DNA from: Megachile rotundata
Taxonomy: Eukaryota; Arthropoda; Insecta; Hymenoptera; Megachilidae
NCBI RefSeq assembly: GCF_050947335.1
Contig: NC_134989.1
Coordinates: forward strand, 10,843,501-10,907,500
Length of the DNA: 64,000 bases
Direction of reading: 5' to 3'
Shown here: positions 46,500 to 58,254 of the stretch, in pieces
Position numbering within the stretch: position 1 is the first letter of the stretch
How the letters are laid out: each line of letters opens with the position of its first letter
The notes under the pieces: generated by a model
Told to the model about the DNA's origin: nothing
Databases searched by the model: none
Seen by the model: the letters and a program-made list of their open reading frames with translations, nothing else
Position numbers and translations under genes: made by a program

Positions 46500-47849
46500 A
46501 TAAATGGCGCTATTTCCTTAAATTTAACAAGTTCGATTACTAAGGTGTAACAAGAGTTTTCAAAGCTTGAAATCGTTAAACCGAGCTTCGATCAGCTTTT
46601 CACCTCGCGGCGCGTGCATATTGCACGCGGCCGATAACGCGCCGAGCATGTGACGCTACTTACACAACCGCGAACAATCGTTTCTTTTCTCTTGGCGAGA
46701 TATGACAAAGGAGGATTTCTGAATACGTAATTAACGCGGAACCCGAGGAGACAGCGTTTTTTTCCGACCATGGATTGATAAAGAAAAAAGGAAAAACAAA
46801 AAATTGTATACTTCGACAGTGCACTTCATAGCGACTATAAATCATTGTAGTTTATTTGCGGTAATATTCAGTGCATGTAATAATAATAGTCGTTGCGTTT
46901 AACTTAGTGTTACTATCAGGAAACTACTATTATTACGTGTTGTTTAGATAGTAGGCAAAAGATATATTAACGTTCGTCGTTAAAATATATGTTCTCTTAT
47001 ATCAATTTAAAATAGAGCTCATGTATCTTACGTAACAGTATATTAATTATTAAGATGGTTCTAATCTTCTGAAATGGAAGAAATTGTATCTGGGAAAGGT
47101 TGAGACTTATATAATTTTCTTTCTAGCTAAAAACTTATTCGTTTTTTGCGTACTTATTTAAAGCAGTCTTATTTATTTGACAATTACTGCGCAACTGAAC
47201 TTACACATCTGTAAGCACGATTACTTTCACCCTTTCACTGCAAGGATTGTAATCGTTCTCTATTAAAATAAAGACTAAAATGTTTATCTATCAGAGTGAA
47301 AGACCATTCCATTTTAAGAAATGTGAAAATAGTAAATGAGAATAAAAATGTAGACAATAAAATCATTCATTACAAAAATATGTTAAAAATAAAATTACAA
47401 TGCATCTCATCGCAAGAAGACTAACAAAAAATTATAGAAACTGATTGAAATACTCTTGTAAATACCTATACAAAGGAGTAAGTTATTTTCAGAAAAAGAT
47501 AGCCATAGCAAAAGGGATAACAAGCGTTACAGATCGTAAGTTCTACGATCACTTTTTTGTTAGGGTAATCAATTTTATGCTGCAAAGCAAACAGTTTCAT
47601 TGTTTTCAGAATAATCTACGTTTATACTGATGATCTAGCAATTAGTAACTTAATACTTTTTTATACAGAATAACAAGTTACATTGAATAGTTCATTAAAA
47701 AATATATAATTGCACTTAAGGCAACAACTAAGGGAAAAGTTGACAAGAATACCTTCACCTACTAATAACTATTTTGGGAAGAGAATCGATATCTAGAATC
47801 ATTTAACTTTTGTCTAAAACATTTATTTGTATCAGTAATATTTTTGAAG
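46500..47849. other. Unique DNA, no gene recognised
   Basis: 46,560-46,780 is CpG-containing. The remainder is AT-rich. I looked for mariner N-terminal sequence upstream of the pseudogene on the minus strand and saw none. Confidence 0.4.
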
Positions 47850-48480
47850 CTATCTAAGTGAGTAGATTTGAATGACTAGATTTAAGTGAGTAGATTTGAA
47901 TGAACAGATTTAAGTGAGTAGATTTGAACGAGTACATGTAAGTGAGTAGATTTAAATGAGTAGATTCGAGTGAGTGGATTCGAATGAATAGATTTGCATG
48001 AGTAGATTCGAATGGGTAGATTCGAATGAATAGATTCGAATAAATAGATTCGAATGAGTGGATTTGAATGAATAGATTCGAATGAGTAGATTTAAATGAA
48101 TAGATTCGAATAAGTAGGTTCGAATGAATAGATTTGAATGAATAGATTCGAATGAGTAGATATGAATGAATAGATTCGAATGAGTAGATTTAAATGAGTA
48201 GATTCGAGTGAGTGAATTCGACTGAGTAGATCTGAATGAGTGGATTTGAATGAGTAGATTTGAATGAGTAGATTCAAGTGAGTAGATTAGAATGAATAGA
48301 TTCGAATGAGTGGATTGGAATGAATAGATTCGAATGAGTAGATTTAAATGAATAGATTCGAATAAGTAGGTTCGAATGAATAGATTTGAATGAATCGATT
48401 CGACTGAGTAGATCTGAATAAATAGATTCGAATGAGTAGATTTGAATGAGTAGATCGAAACGAGTAGATTCGAATGAGAC
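47850..48480. repeat. 14-bp tandem repeat (GAGTAGATTTGAAT)
   Basis: About 45 copies of a 14-bp unit with variants GAATAGATTCGAAT and GAGTAGATTTAAAT. A ~240-bp block from about 48,050 recurs near 48,290, giving a higher-order repeat. The minus-strand frame of 194 residues made of SFKSTHSNLFI words is a repeat artefact. Confidence 0.95.
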
Positions 48481-50278
48481 ACCCCGTACATAAATTTTCG
48501 AGTTACCGTCTGCAAGTTTGTGTACCTTACGGGCAAATTGTTACGACAAGAAATCCCTGATGATCGTCATCACCAAAGCCACCCAACCGATTGGCAATCA
48601 GTTAAACAACAATTGCGATAGCGCACGATCTTTGTCCGTCTTGCTATACGAGTTCAAACAGATATTCAATTATCGTCACGGTTCAATCGATTGTGTCAAC
48701 CGAGTACCGATCGCGGACACACATGCACATATATTTTCGACGCCGACAAACAACTTCGTCATCAACGATCCATCGATGGAAACTCGAATTTTTCTCGGCA
48801 ATTACTTCTTTACGGTGCTCGACGTGTAACGATAACAAATTGACGGCTAAAGTTTTATAAATACGGCAAAGGTTTGATGTATTACCACTGGAAGGTAGGA
48901 ACGGAAAATTCTTGGAATTGGCTTATGCGCGAAGAAAATTTGCCTATTTTCAAATTTTTTATTTTACTTATTCTAATTTTTTTATTGTATAATTTTTATT
49001 TTCTAATCTGTAGTGTTAATGTTCAAATACATTTTCAGATTTTTAATTTTTCAAATTTTGATATTTCCAAGCAGATTTACATTTAGTAAATTTTTAGATT
49101 CATGAATTCCTGAACTCATATTTTTATATTCTTAAACTCTCTGAATTTTCAAGTTACAGTTTCCTGAATTTAAAAAATTTCCACATTCTTAATTTTTCAA
49201 ATTTCCAAGTCATCACACGATGTTACAATTATTGATAGTTTCTACAAACGAAAAGATTTGATATGCATTCTCTATAAATGGTATTTACAGTCTTTACACT
49301 GACTCTCCAAGTATGATCTTTGCATAACACAAACAGTCCCCACACGCAAAAGCCAAATGTAAATTAAGGACTCGTTACAAAAACCGAGTACAAGTACTGT
49401 TTATTTCATTGACCCGAATTCCGCAAAAGGTGTTCACACAATATTTGTACAGATCGATATATCCCGCCTTTATCGTAGCACCATTGTCAGTCCGAAAGGC
49501 GCGCAATACGAATGAATAAATTCAATACCGGCACGTGAAGCGTGCGTGGTCGTTTAAGGGTTAAAGTCGCCGTTAAAAATGATGCCGGGCACACAATACA
49601 GAAGGGTTACATTATAATCGTGCGTAAAAATTACTGGTACGTTGTGTTGGCAAACGGGGGAACGTGCAGTACTTCGGCGTGCATCGAGAGCGAAAGGGCC
49701 CTCATCCTTACGCGGCTCCACACCATCCCACGCCAAAATCCGTGCCTGGGAGTCGTTGGTTTCTCTCTCGGTCGATCCTACGATCCCTACCTTTTCTCCC
49801 TTCCGTTAATCGCCCTTTCTTTTTCCTCCCCTCGCTGTTTTTCTCTCGGTCGCACTTCGAAAACGCACGCGCGGCTTCTCACGACCGCACTCAGTTATCC
49901 AGTGGCGTCACCACAACATATTAAACAATAGCGTACGAGCCGTTTAATTAAAACGATATACGTCCTTTCGCCGATGAAACCTCAACTTACTAATTTCGAT
50001 TATGAAAAACTTCCTCTTTTTCGAGAATTTCTGGAACAAGAAATTATTTTTATTCTCAAAAATTATTTATGGACTTTATAACATTGGGTGACGCTGGAAT
50101 TTTGAAGCTTCAGATACTTGGAATTTTAGAACTTTGGCAGCTTTGGAATTTTTGGAACGTTCAGACTTTGGGACCTTGAGACTCTGGTACTTTTTGAACT
50201 TCCATATTTTTTTTAAATACAGTCCACATTTGTTGTAATTTTGTAAACGCGCGCGGTTGAAAGGAGCGAATGAGGGCT
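48481..50278. other. Unique DNA, no gene recognised
   Basis: A 103-residue plus frame at 48,518-48,829 has mixed composition but matches no family I know. 48,950-49,230 is AT-rich with degenerate AAATTTC words. 49,490-49,940 is CpG-richer, with frames at 49,542-49,931 (+) that look compositional. 50,090-50,200 carries degenerate TTTGGAACTT words. Confidence 0.35.
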
Positions 50279-50292
50279 AGAGAGAGAGAGAG

Positions 50293-50329
<37 letters not shown>
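50279..50329. repeat. (GA)n microsatellite
   Basis: About 25 GA dinucleotides with two GC interruptions. In insects such tracts can bind GAGA-type factors, but no promoter is evident here. Confidence 0.95.
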
Positions 50330-50332
<3 letters not shown>

Positions 50333-51655
50333 AGAAACAAAAGGACGCGAAACGGCCGGAATCGAGTGAGTGCGATTCATGCAGAGAGCGAGTGTACAGT
50401 GTAAAGAAAAATATAGCAGCGCATCAGTAACGACGAGTCCGACTTATTTCCTTATCTTTCCTTTCCCTAATTTTCTCCTTTCCTCCCCAATTTTTCCTTT
50501 CCCCCTTTTCCTCCAATAATTACTACACATTTAAGTATAATAATCCCTGGATTCCTGTCTTTCCATGTCCTTAATTTTTAAAAATTCGATGGAGTCAATA
50601 ATCGCACAATACAAAAAACGAGGTAAAATTATGAACGTTTCCGAAGGACTTACCGTTGGAATTCCGTTCATTTTCTTGAAAATTTCCCGGCCGTAAGAGA
50701 GGACAGGAAGGACACGGTCCGAGGCTATTGCACTAGGACGAGGCATAACGGTACGCCCTTTTTTTCTCCTTTCTACCTGTCCGCGACCCTTAAGTACAAG
50801 CGGTGTACAGAGTTCCTTTATCTGTTTCCGGCAAATTCCTGGATTTCCAAGCGACCTTGGGCTATGACGTTTATGAGGAAAATTCATCGAACAATAAATG
50901 CCATGGCATCCGGCCGAAACGAGCCGGTCGAAATTGCGCACGGTATTTAGCAGGAAGCTCGACGATCATGAGCGTCAAAGGTCTACGAGGATCTCGTTAT
51001 ACGTTTACGATTCATCATCGACGGAAAATGCTCGGCACGAGCTTCGATAATCGCTCTCTGTTCTTCTGTAGACGCGCAGATGATCAGCGGCGCGAGTCGT
51101 GCGTCTATGATTACGCGATCGCAGGAGACACGGATGAACGATGATTCGCTAGCCGTGCATTGTGCGCGGCGGATTATCATAATTTGACATTATTACGAAC
51201 GGTGACGCTCGATGCTTGCTCGAAGGATTTGCGAGGATCTTAAATCCGCATGTTCGAGAAGTCGAACTGTTAACAGCAGGATTAGACCCGGCATGCCGTT
51301 GCAATCGATGGAGTTACTCTTCCGAGCGTCTTCTCAATTTTGGGATTTTTACTTCCTCATTTTTGGAATTTTACTTCTTGATTTTTCTTGAACTTTGCAT
51401 ATAACTGTAGTGACGTATTAACTGTTAGAAAAGAAAATTTAAGAGCAAGCTCTGTAACTGAAGTTGCAGTTACTTTTCTCTTACATCTTCACAATCGTGG
51501 AGTTATTTCTAAGGAAATTATCTTGAATGTACAATAAAAATAAGGAAATCTATACTTAACTTTTTTATGAATATTCATTATTCATTATAAAATATTTAAT
51601 ATTCAAGTCTATGACTTATAGAAGTAGCAAATTAATACATTATGCTTAAATAGCT
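50330..51655. other. Unique DNA, no gene recognised
   Basis: 50,700-51,300 is moderately GC-rich, with overlapping frames on both strands (minus 50,531-50,941; plus 50,803-51,144) lacking known domains. This is possibly conserved non-coding DNA. Confidence 0.35.
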
Positions 51656-51661
51656 GCTATA

Positions 51662-51736
51662 GCAAATGTGATAGAGTGGTGATTCTTTGAATGACTGCAT
51701 CGCAAGTTCAAATCCTTTGTGACTTAAAATTTTTTT
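51662..51736 (+). ncRNA. tRNA-like relic with A/B-box words and T-run
   Basis: A box-like GTGATAGAGTGG (about 51,668), CTTTGAAT at 51,685-51,692 (compatible with a Gln UUG anticodon loop) and a good B box AGTTCAAATCC (51,705-51,715) occur at tRNA-like spacing. A run of seven T ends at 51,736. The anticodon, T and acceptor stems pair poorly, so it is not a functional tRNA. It may be a decayed tRNA copy, a tRNA-derived SINE head or chance. Confidence 0.25.
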
Positions 51737-53349
51737 CTTCATTTTATACATATTTTCCGTTTCTTAAATTATTCCTTGTTTTTAGTATTAGCTTTTTAAC
51801 CTTCATATTAAACTGTGTTATAACAGTTATTTACAATATGGAAGTAAATTAAAAACGGTCAATGGAATGAGGTTTTACCGAATTTATTCGTGGGTATAAT
51901 GTATACTCGATTTATTAAGACGGCGTGAATTAGAAGTTCGGATAATACGTTCACTGCCTCGAAATACTTAAACTTTCCCCTATGCCGTGAACTGAGGCTA
52001 ACACCCTCCTCGACGTTTATTCTCCAGCCGACTGGGGTAAGCTTCGTGATGCATAATGGAGCTACCCGATTGATATCCAAGCAACCGTCTGAAACTTCTA
52101 CAATCTCGAACACAATGTCGGTTTAAACCGTAAGTATAATGGATTAAACGCATTCTGAACGCGCAAAACAAATAACCCATTTAGCACCTAATACAAATTC
52201 TGTATCGAATTCTAATCATTCAATAACACTTGTACATTCTTCTGTGTCCAAACAAAAATTCTATGTCAAACCACTACATTGGTCGAAAGAAAAATTATGA
52301 ACGAGGAACACTATATCAAAATTATGAACAAAAACTCTTCTCCAAAAAATCAGAAACATGTTCATCAAATATTTTTCAACTTTGCATCCTAAGTCAATTT
52401 ACTATAAAAATCGGAGAATGTGAAGATAAGAGGCTAACGGGATTAAAGATAGTGATATTAATAGACGTAAGGCTCGCTGCGTTTTATTTTACTTGGAGTG
52501 TACATGTACTTACATCGATATGACTATAACCCGCGACAAGGCAACGCCGCGACCGATCTTTCGAGGCTGCCGCTGGAAAGACGCTCAAGATGACCGTGAT
52601 TGTCTGAAACATACACACACGTATCAATCTAAACATCCGTGACACGTAACGAGGACTCGAAGAGCAACCTCGTATTCATTGGCACACAAATAGAGGAATA
52701 ACGCGTAAAGCGACCCATCTTTCTATATACACATATCTGTACATTTACATACACATCGACGTATTAAACGTATACAGACACTTAACGTGAAATCCCGTTT
52801 CAACATTCCCGATCTACGTCTGAATACTTTGGAACGTATTAATGGAACCAGCGTGCTTTCGAAGAGGATCAGATTTATAAACTCGTTTGAAATTTATTGA
52901 TTTTCAAAGGGGCTCGATTAGATACTCTTCTTTATTATCTAAATTAACTCCGAGTTTTTAAGGAATGGGAGATAATGTAAGTGCTGGTGTGTACATTGGC
53001 ACTGTTTTCTAGGGAAAGTTGCGATGCGAAGGACAAAGGGCTGACTAATGAATTTTGGATCAGAAATTTAGAGCTGGGAATTTTGGGGGAGGATGTGTGT
53101 TCGAAGATTTAGAGGTTCAGAAATTTGGGACCTTAGGAATTTACGGATTTAAAAATTTGTGGACTTTAAGATTTAAAGTGTGTGTTTGAAAATTCTCATG
53201 TTTGAATAGTTAATCTCCCAAAATCAAGAGCAAATGTTGGGAACCGCTCTCCAGCAGATGTTATCTGTAGGACGCCTAGGTTGCAGCGAAGTGTACTTTT
53301 TGGAGCACCTTACGATTCGCAGGATCACCCGCAAATTGTCTAAGTAATT
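51737..53349. other. Unique DNA, no gene recognised
   Basis: Single-copy sequence. Minus frames at 51,859-52,113 and plus frames at 52,230-52,523 are unrecognised. 53,060-53,200 has degenerate GGAATTT/AGATTTA words. Confidence 0.4.
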
Positions 53350-54640
53350 TCAATTTGCTCGCCTAATCGATCCCGTTGGTAACAAGATCGCGTTAAACAT
53401 CCCATTGGAGGCGATCGCCTGTACGGCCAAGAGCGGCGTATGTACACACGCTATAGCATTATCGATAGAGGCACGCATACCCTCTCGAGCGGTCGGTACA
53501 TACATAAGTTCCGGGCGGCGCACGTAGAAATGCCACATGCACCTCGGTTTCGAAGGGGTCTGCGTGCGTCCCGGTAGCGACAACAACAGCGCGGGAGCAG
53601 ACGAGAACGGAAGACGGAGGACGCCAGTCGTAGAAAGAGAGACTGTAGCTCGTTGCATGCAGGAAAGAGAGGCGTAAAAAAAGAGAGCGTCCGTCGAGCA
53701 AGGGGGAAAGAGAAACGGACAGACGTGCTCGTTTCTCGGATCGAGCAGTATGCACGAGGACGAGAGAAGAGGACGGTGGTGGCAGTGCTATAGGGAGACC
53801 TTTTCCCTCTATCGCGTGGCTCCACCCACACGCCGCCACCGCCGCCGTCGAGGCGCACAATCTGGCAACAGTGGCTCGCTATAACCGATATTGTGGCCGT
53901 GGATTGAATGGAGGGGAACTAGCTCAGGTCAAACCTCCCCACCGGCACGACAACCCCTCGCTCGAAGAACCGACCCCTCTGTTCGCCTCTCCGTCGTTTC
54001 CCACCCCACCCAACCCCTACCTTGTCCTTCTCTATCCTCCATCCATCCGTCTCCTTCTCTCCTTCCTCTACCCCCACTCGATCGAACCGCATCATCTCCC
54101 CTCTCCCTTCGTCGCCCCTCGCTAGGGTCCCCCTCCATCCTCCCTTTGATTGTCTGCGTTCGGTGGAGTGGCACACGCGTGTGCCGCAGTGTTCCTGTGC
54201 GTCGGGTGCGAGTGTCGCGCTCCTGCTAGATGGCGCGAGTGCGCGCCTGCGCATGTGTGTACGTGCAGCTACTCCCACCGCCGTCGTCCGACGCTCTACC
54301 ACTACCGTTGGTATCTTCGTTTCGATACCACCACCACTGCACCGAACGTGCCTGCTGCCGCTACCAACATCGCCACGAGCTACCCACACGAATAAAGGGC
54401 CGCGTGTCGACGCATGTCGTACGAAGAATCGACGGACGGGGACACACCGTAGAGATACACGGAGCGTATACACAGAACGGCGGATAGAGAGGGCGCAGAT
54501 AGAGCGACGGAGAAGAACGGCAGGAGGGAGCGAGAAGGAGGGACGAGCCGAGTGCGAGAGAGACCGATGTTGGCCCCAACAGCCTCTCACTAGACAGTAT
54601 TACTTTCAACCGTTTAGCGGGGCCAATGCTACCCGGCGCG
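53350..54640. promoter_or_regulatory. GC/CpG-rich promoter-like region
   Basis: The longest GC-rich block in the window. It contains purine-rich (53,590-53,790) and pyrimidine-rich (53,950-54,120) tracts and a dense CpG core. Overlapping frames on both strands reach 223-273 residues only because stop codons are scarce here; their peptides are Arg/Ser/Pro-rich without domains. It probably includes the core promoter of a plus-strand transcript. Confidence 0.45.
54570..54626. other. Potential hairpin (TTGGCCCC ... GGGGCCAA)
   Basis: TTGGCCCC at 54,570-54,577 is the exact reverse complement of GGGGCCAA at 54,619-54,626, leaving a 41-bp loop. It lies just upstream of the initiator-like sequence. 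Confidence 0.5.
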
Positions 54641-54644
54641 GAGT

Positions 54645-55460
54645 AGTCAGTCAGCCGAGCAGTCAGAGTCAGCCGGCCGCGAATACCGAGAGGACGCCTC
54701 TCCGTTCCGTTCACGAGTATCGTCGTCGACGACCATCCACGCGACGATCTCGAATGTTTTCGTCATTGTCCTCGAGGCATACCGTCGTGGCTTCTTATCT
54801 GTGTTATCGATGCCGTCATCGGGTATTAACGGCACGTCCGTGACGGACTGAAGCGCGCGAATTTCGTATCGAACATGAAACAGTTTCCGGAATCGTGTGC
54901 GAGGGTAACTTTGTGTGCTTGACGGAGGAGATAGTTTATCGAGTGTGTGACTTATTTTGACATTAGTCTCGACGATTGGGAATCGAACCGAAAACGATTC
55001 GGAGGACGTTGCTGCTCGATTAAGTTGTTGCCGCTACTGTCGCAAGGACACAACACCGGGTTGCGGGCCACGAGCAACCGGAGAGCTGTTTTACCCTCTC
55101 TCGGCGGCACATCCGAGTCGCACGCGCGTGCAACACTCTCTGGTGGGTTCCGCACGCTCGCGATAGCTAGTCGCGGGAGCGTTCTCGCCCGTTTCGGCCC
55201 CGTTCTTAACGAGAGGAGGTGATGAATAGACGAAAGCGTTGTAGTGCCGAGCAGCGTGGTGACCGTGCTCGTCGTCGTGACGGACGATGACGATGAACGT
55301 AGACACATATCGTATACGCGAGGAAGTGTGCTCGTTGGTGTGATTCAGTGTTTTTTCTCTTCGAATCAATTCCATTTTGCACGAGAATTCGATTGGATTA
55401 TTTATTTCCGTGAAACAGGTGTATCTACCGGGGATAATGCGATTCTGTGTCATTCTTTAG
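54645..55460 (+). other. Candidate non-coding first exon
   Basis: Starts at an insect initiator-like TCAGTCAG (54,647), with further CAGTCAGAGTCAG just after. It ends at a strong splice donor, TTTAG/GTAAGTG, with GT at 55,461. There is no long ATG-initiated frame with a recognisable product, so it would be a 5' UTR exon of a gene whose coding exons lie further right. It is predicted from signals only, with no transcript evidence. Confidence 0.4.
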
Positions 55461-55969
55461 GTAAGTGTCTCGTGCAACGTTACATTGCATGCTCAAGTGC
55501 TCGTCGACGATATTGTGAACCGAGTGTCACGGATTTTTTATTCATCAATGAAACGCAGGGTGTTGATCCAGTGATACGAAGAGGGGCGCATATGCGTGAG
55601 ATAAGTTCAAAATGTAAAATGACAATTTTAAAGTTTCGTTTCCGAATAAATCGACGTACGTTTATACGGTGTGTTAAAGTTCAGTTTTGAAAAATTCAAA
55701 ATCTTGCAGATCATTAGAAATGAACAAAATTTGAACATGGGTCAGGAAGTGCTTCCTTGAAAAATTCAAATTTCGCGGTTTTACAAACCAATTTTTGAAA
55801 TATTCGTTTTGCTACGAAATATTTTTAAATAAATTGGATAAAACGTGCTTTGATTTTATAATCGATAATAGAAGTGCTTGGTAGTTTTATAATTTTCAAT
55901 TCTAAAATGAATGAAAATTTTTAAGTTTACTATCAGTTTGTGTTCGTTAAATTTTTTCAAGTTTAGGTT
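55461..55969. other. AT-rich DNA after the candidate donor, possible intron start
   Basis: Composition falls abruptly to AT-rich after about 55,600. No gene or repeat is recognised. If the exon call is right, this is the beginning of a long first intron. Confidence 0.35.
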
Positions 55970-56335
55970 AGGTCGGGTTAGGTTAGTTCTAACTTGTTAC
56001 GAGTTTGATTAGGTTAAATATACTGATGTTAAAATGTACTCATCATTAGCTTAAATAATTCTATTTCCCTGGGTTAAGTTAGGTTAGGTCCACTCAAGTT
56101 AGGTCAAATCTATTGATATAGACTAAGTTGCTCATATTGAGTTAGGGCTGATTAGATTAAGTTATATCAAGTTATATCTATTGATGTCTATTAGGTTAGA
56201 TTTATTCAGAATTAGGTTAAATTTTAGTTAGGTTTGCTTAGTTAAAATCTATCTGAGTTAGGTTAAACTTACATTGCAGTATGTTAGGTCTAAGTTAGGT
56301 ATAGTTAGTCTACAGCAACGTTAGACAATGTTAAT
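55970..56335. repeat. TTAGGTTA-rich degenerate patch
   Basis: GTTAGGTTAG, TTAGGTTAAA and AGTTAGGTC words recur without fixed spacing. An interstitial telomere-like patch on the plus strand. Confidence 0.6.
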
Positions 56336-56994
56336 TCTATATTATTTTAGGAAAATGTCATTTTACATTTTCATATAAACTCACCCTCTCGTATCACTGA
56401 ACCGAATATTACACAATTTATATTGCATAAAAAATGATAACAAAAGTCAATTAAAATTCGATCTACCTGGTGAAACAGTCAAAGAATCGTGGAACAGAAT
56501 GGATCACGATCTCTCGACTAGCCACTTGCTAGTTATTACGTTGCAGTAGTAGATATTCTAACCGGTAAGGCGCTTTCACAACGGGTGATTGTTCTAAAGA
56601 TGTGTCACTCCGTCTCGCTCGTTTCTCGAGCCGATCCCGGTTAAACGCGAGAGAAAGAGCGAGAACACGAGGAGGAAAGAAACAGAACGAGAGAAAGAAG
56701 TTTCGCAGTGACGGAGACACGAAAAGAGGCTGAAAGTCACGTCTCCTGTAATCTTCGATTGTCTCGAGTAGCGTGTTGTACTCGACGTATTAACACCTTT
56801 ATGTGTAGCGGCTATTACGAGATGTGCGAAGATGCGCTACCGAATTTATATCTAGATTTTACGTTTAATATAATGTCAGCTTCATTTGGTATCCATTTAA
56901 TTTTGGGTAATGGCAGAAATTTTTGATACTTGAAATTTTTAGAATGATGATACTCGAATCGCTTAATTACTACATTTTTTTAGTGTAATTCCCC
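56336..56994. other. Unique DNA, no gene recognised
   Basis: Mixed composition, with CpG-containing sequence around 56,590-56,790. Short frames on both strands are unrecognised. Confidence 0.4.
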
Positions 56995-56999
56995 AAGGT

Positions 57000-57715
57000 G
57001 GAAGTCCTAAAATTCCCTATGTTCCAATTTCTCAAATTTGGAAATTTGAGATCTTGCAAATTTAGTTTTCTACATTCCTAAATTTTTAGATTTGATATTT
57101 CTCAAATTTATAAATCTTCAAATCTCCTATTTTGCAATTTGCCAAATTTCTAGATTCTTAAACTCCCAAGTTCCCAGCTTTCAAATTCCCAATATCTAAA
57201 TTTTCTAATTATCAAATTTCCAAATTTCTAAATTTTTGACTCCCCAAATTTCCCAATTTACAAGTCCCCAAATTTACAATTTACAAATCTCCAAATTCCC
57301 CATTTTACAAATCCCCAAATTCCCCATTTACAAATCCCCAAATTCCCTATTTTACAAATCCCCAAATTCCCTAATTTACAAACCCTAAATTTCCCAATTT
57401 ACAAATGCCTAAATTCCTAAATCTACAACCCTTAAATTTCCCAATTTACAAATCCCTAAATTCCCAGATTTACAACACCTAAATTTCCCATTTGACAAAT
57501 TCCCAAATTCCCCAATTTACAACCCCCAAATTTCCCATTTTACAAATTCCCAAATTCCCCAATTTACAACCCCCAAATTTCCCATTTTACAAATTTCCCA
57601 ATTTACAAATCCCCAAATTCCCCATTTTACAAACCTCCAAATTCCCCAATTCTCAAACCCCAAATTCCCCATTTTCCAATTTCCCAAATTCCCCCATCTA
57701 AAATCCTAAAAATAA
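57000..57715. repeat. ~25-bp minisatellite (AAATCCCCAAATTCCCCATTTTAC)
   Basis: From about 57,240 it is a fairly regular run of CAAATCCCCAAATTCCC with (T)ATTTTACAAATCC or CAATTTACAACCC. From 57,000 to 57,240 the words are degenerate. About 18-20 copies; the block at 57,490-57,545 is repeated at 57,541-57,595. Confidence 0.9.
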
Positions 57716-57719
57716 AAAT

Positions 57720-58252
57720 TTCAAATATGAAAATTAACAGTCACACCGATGACATCTGCCATTTTCCCTAGGACTTTTCTATGAACCCAGAAGATTTACA
57801 CCTCTGTAACTCGAGGTTTATTATCGACTGGTGCATTCTCGGTGCGAGTACGTTTTTGCCGATAAGTAACTCAAGTTATTGGTACTCTACTCGGTAATCC
57901 GTCATACGACCTTAATAATTCACTTCCGAGAAAAGCTGGAGAACCGTTTTACCGTTACATCGTCGAATGACAGGTATTTGTTGCAACGAAGAGAATATTC
58001 TATCGGTGATCGACTCCTCAGGAAGGGTTACTACCCCGAGGTTTAAAAATGCTGTCTAATTTTGGCAATTTATTTAAAGGAAATAGCTGACTGAATTGGA
58101 AATCTATTTTCCGACGAGTCTTTTTCAACAGTGCACACGAAATTAGTCTCACTTGACGCGTGACAAAACGCGAGATGTTTTCGTTATTCGTACGTCAAAA
58201 CGTGTGAAAGTAATTTAGAGTTCTTGAAAGATAAGTGTCGTACAAAAATGTG
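57720..58252. other. Unique DNA flanking the inverted-repeat element
   Basis: Single-copy, moderately CpG-containing sequence. No gene recognised. Confidence 0.4.
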
Positions 58253-58254
58253 TA

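Noticed and set aside
47952..48536. 194-residue frame of SFKSTHSNLFI words, minus strand
   Set aside because: It is a translation of the 14-bp array (42 bp makes 14 codons), not a repeat protein gene.
54022..54843. 273-residue plus-strand frame in the GC-rich island
   Set aside because: Competing frames of similar length exist on the other strand (for example 53,919-54,590), the peptide is Arg/Ser/Pro-rich without domains, and it runs through the putative core promoter.
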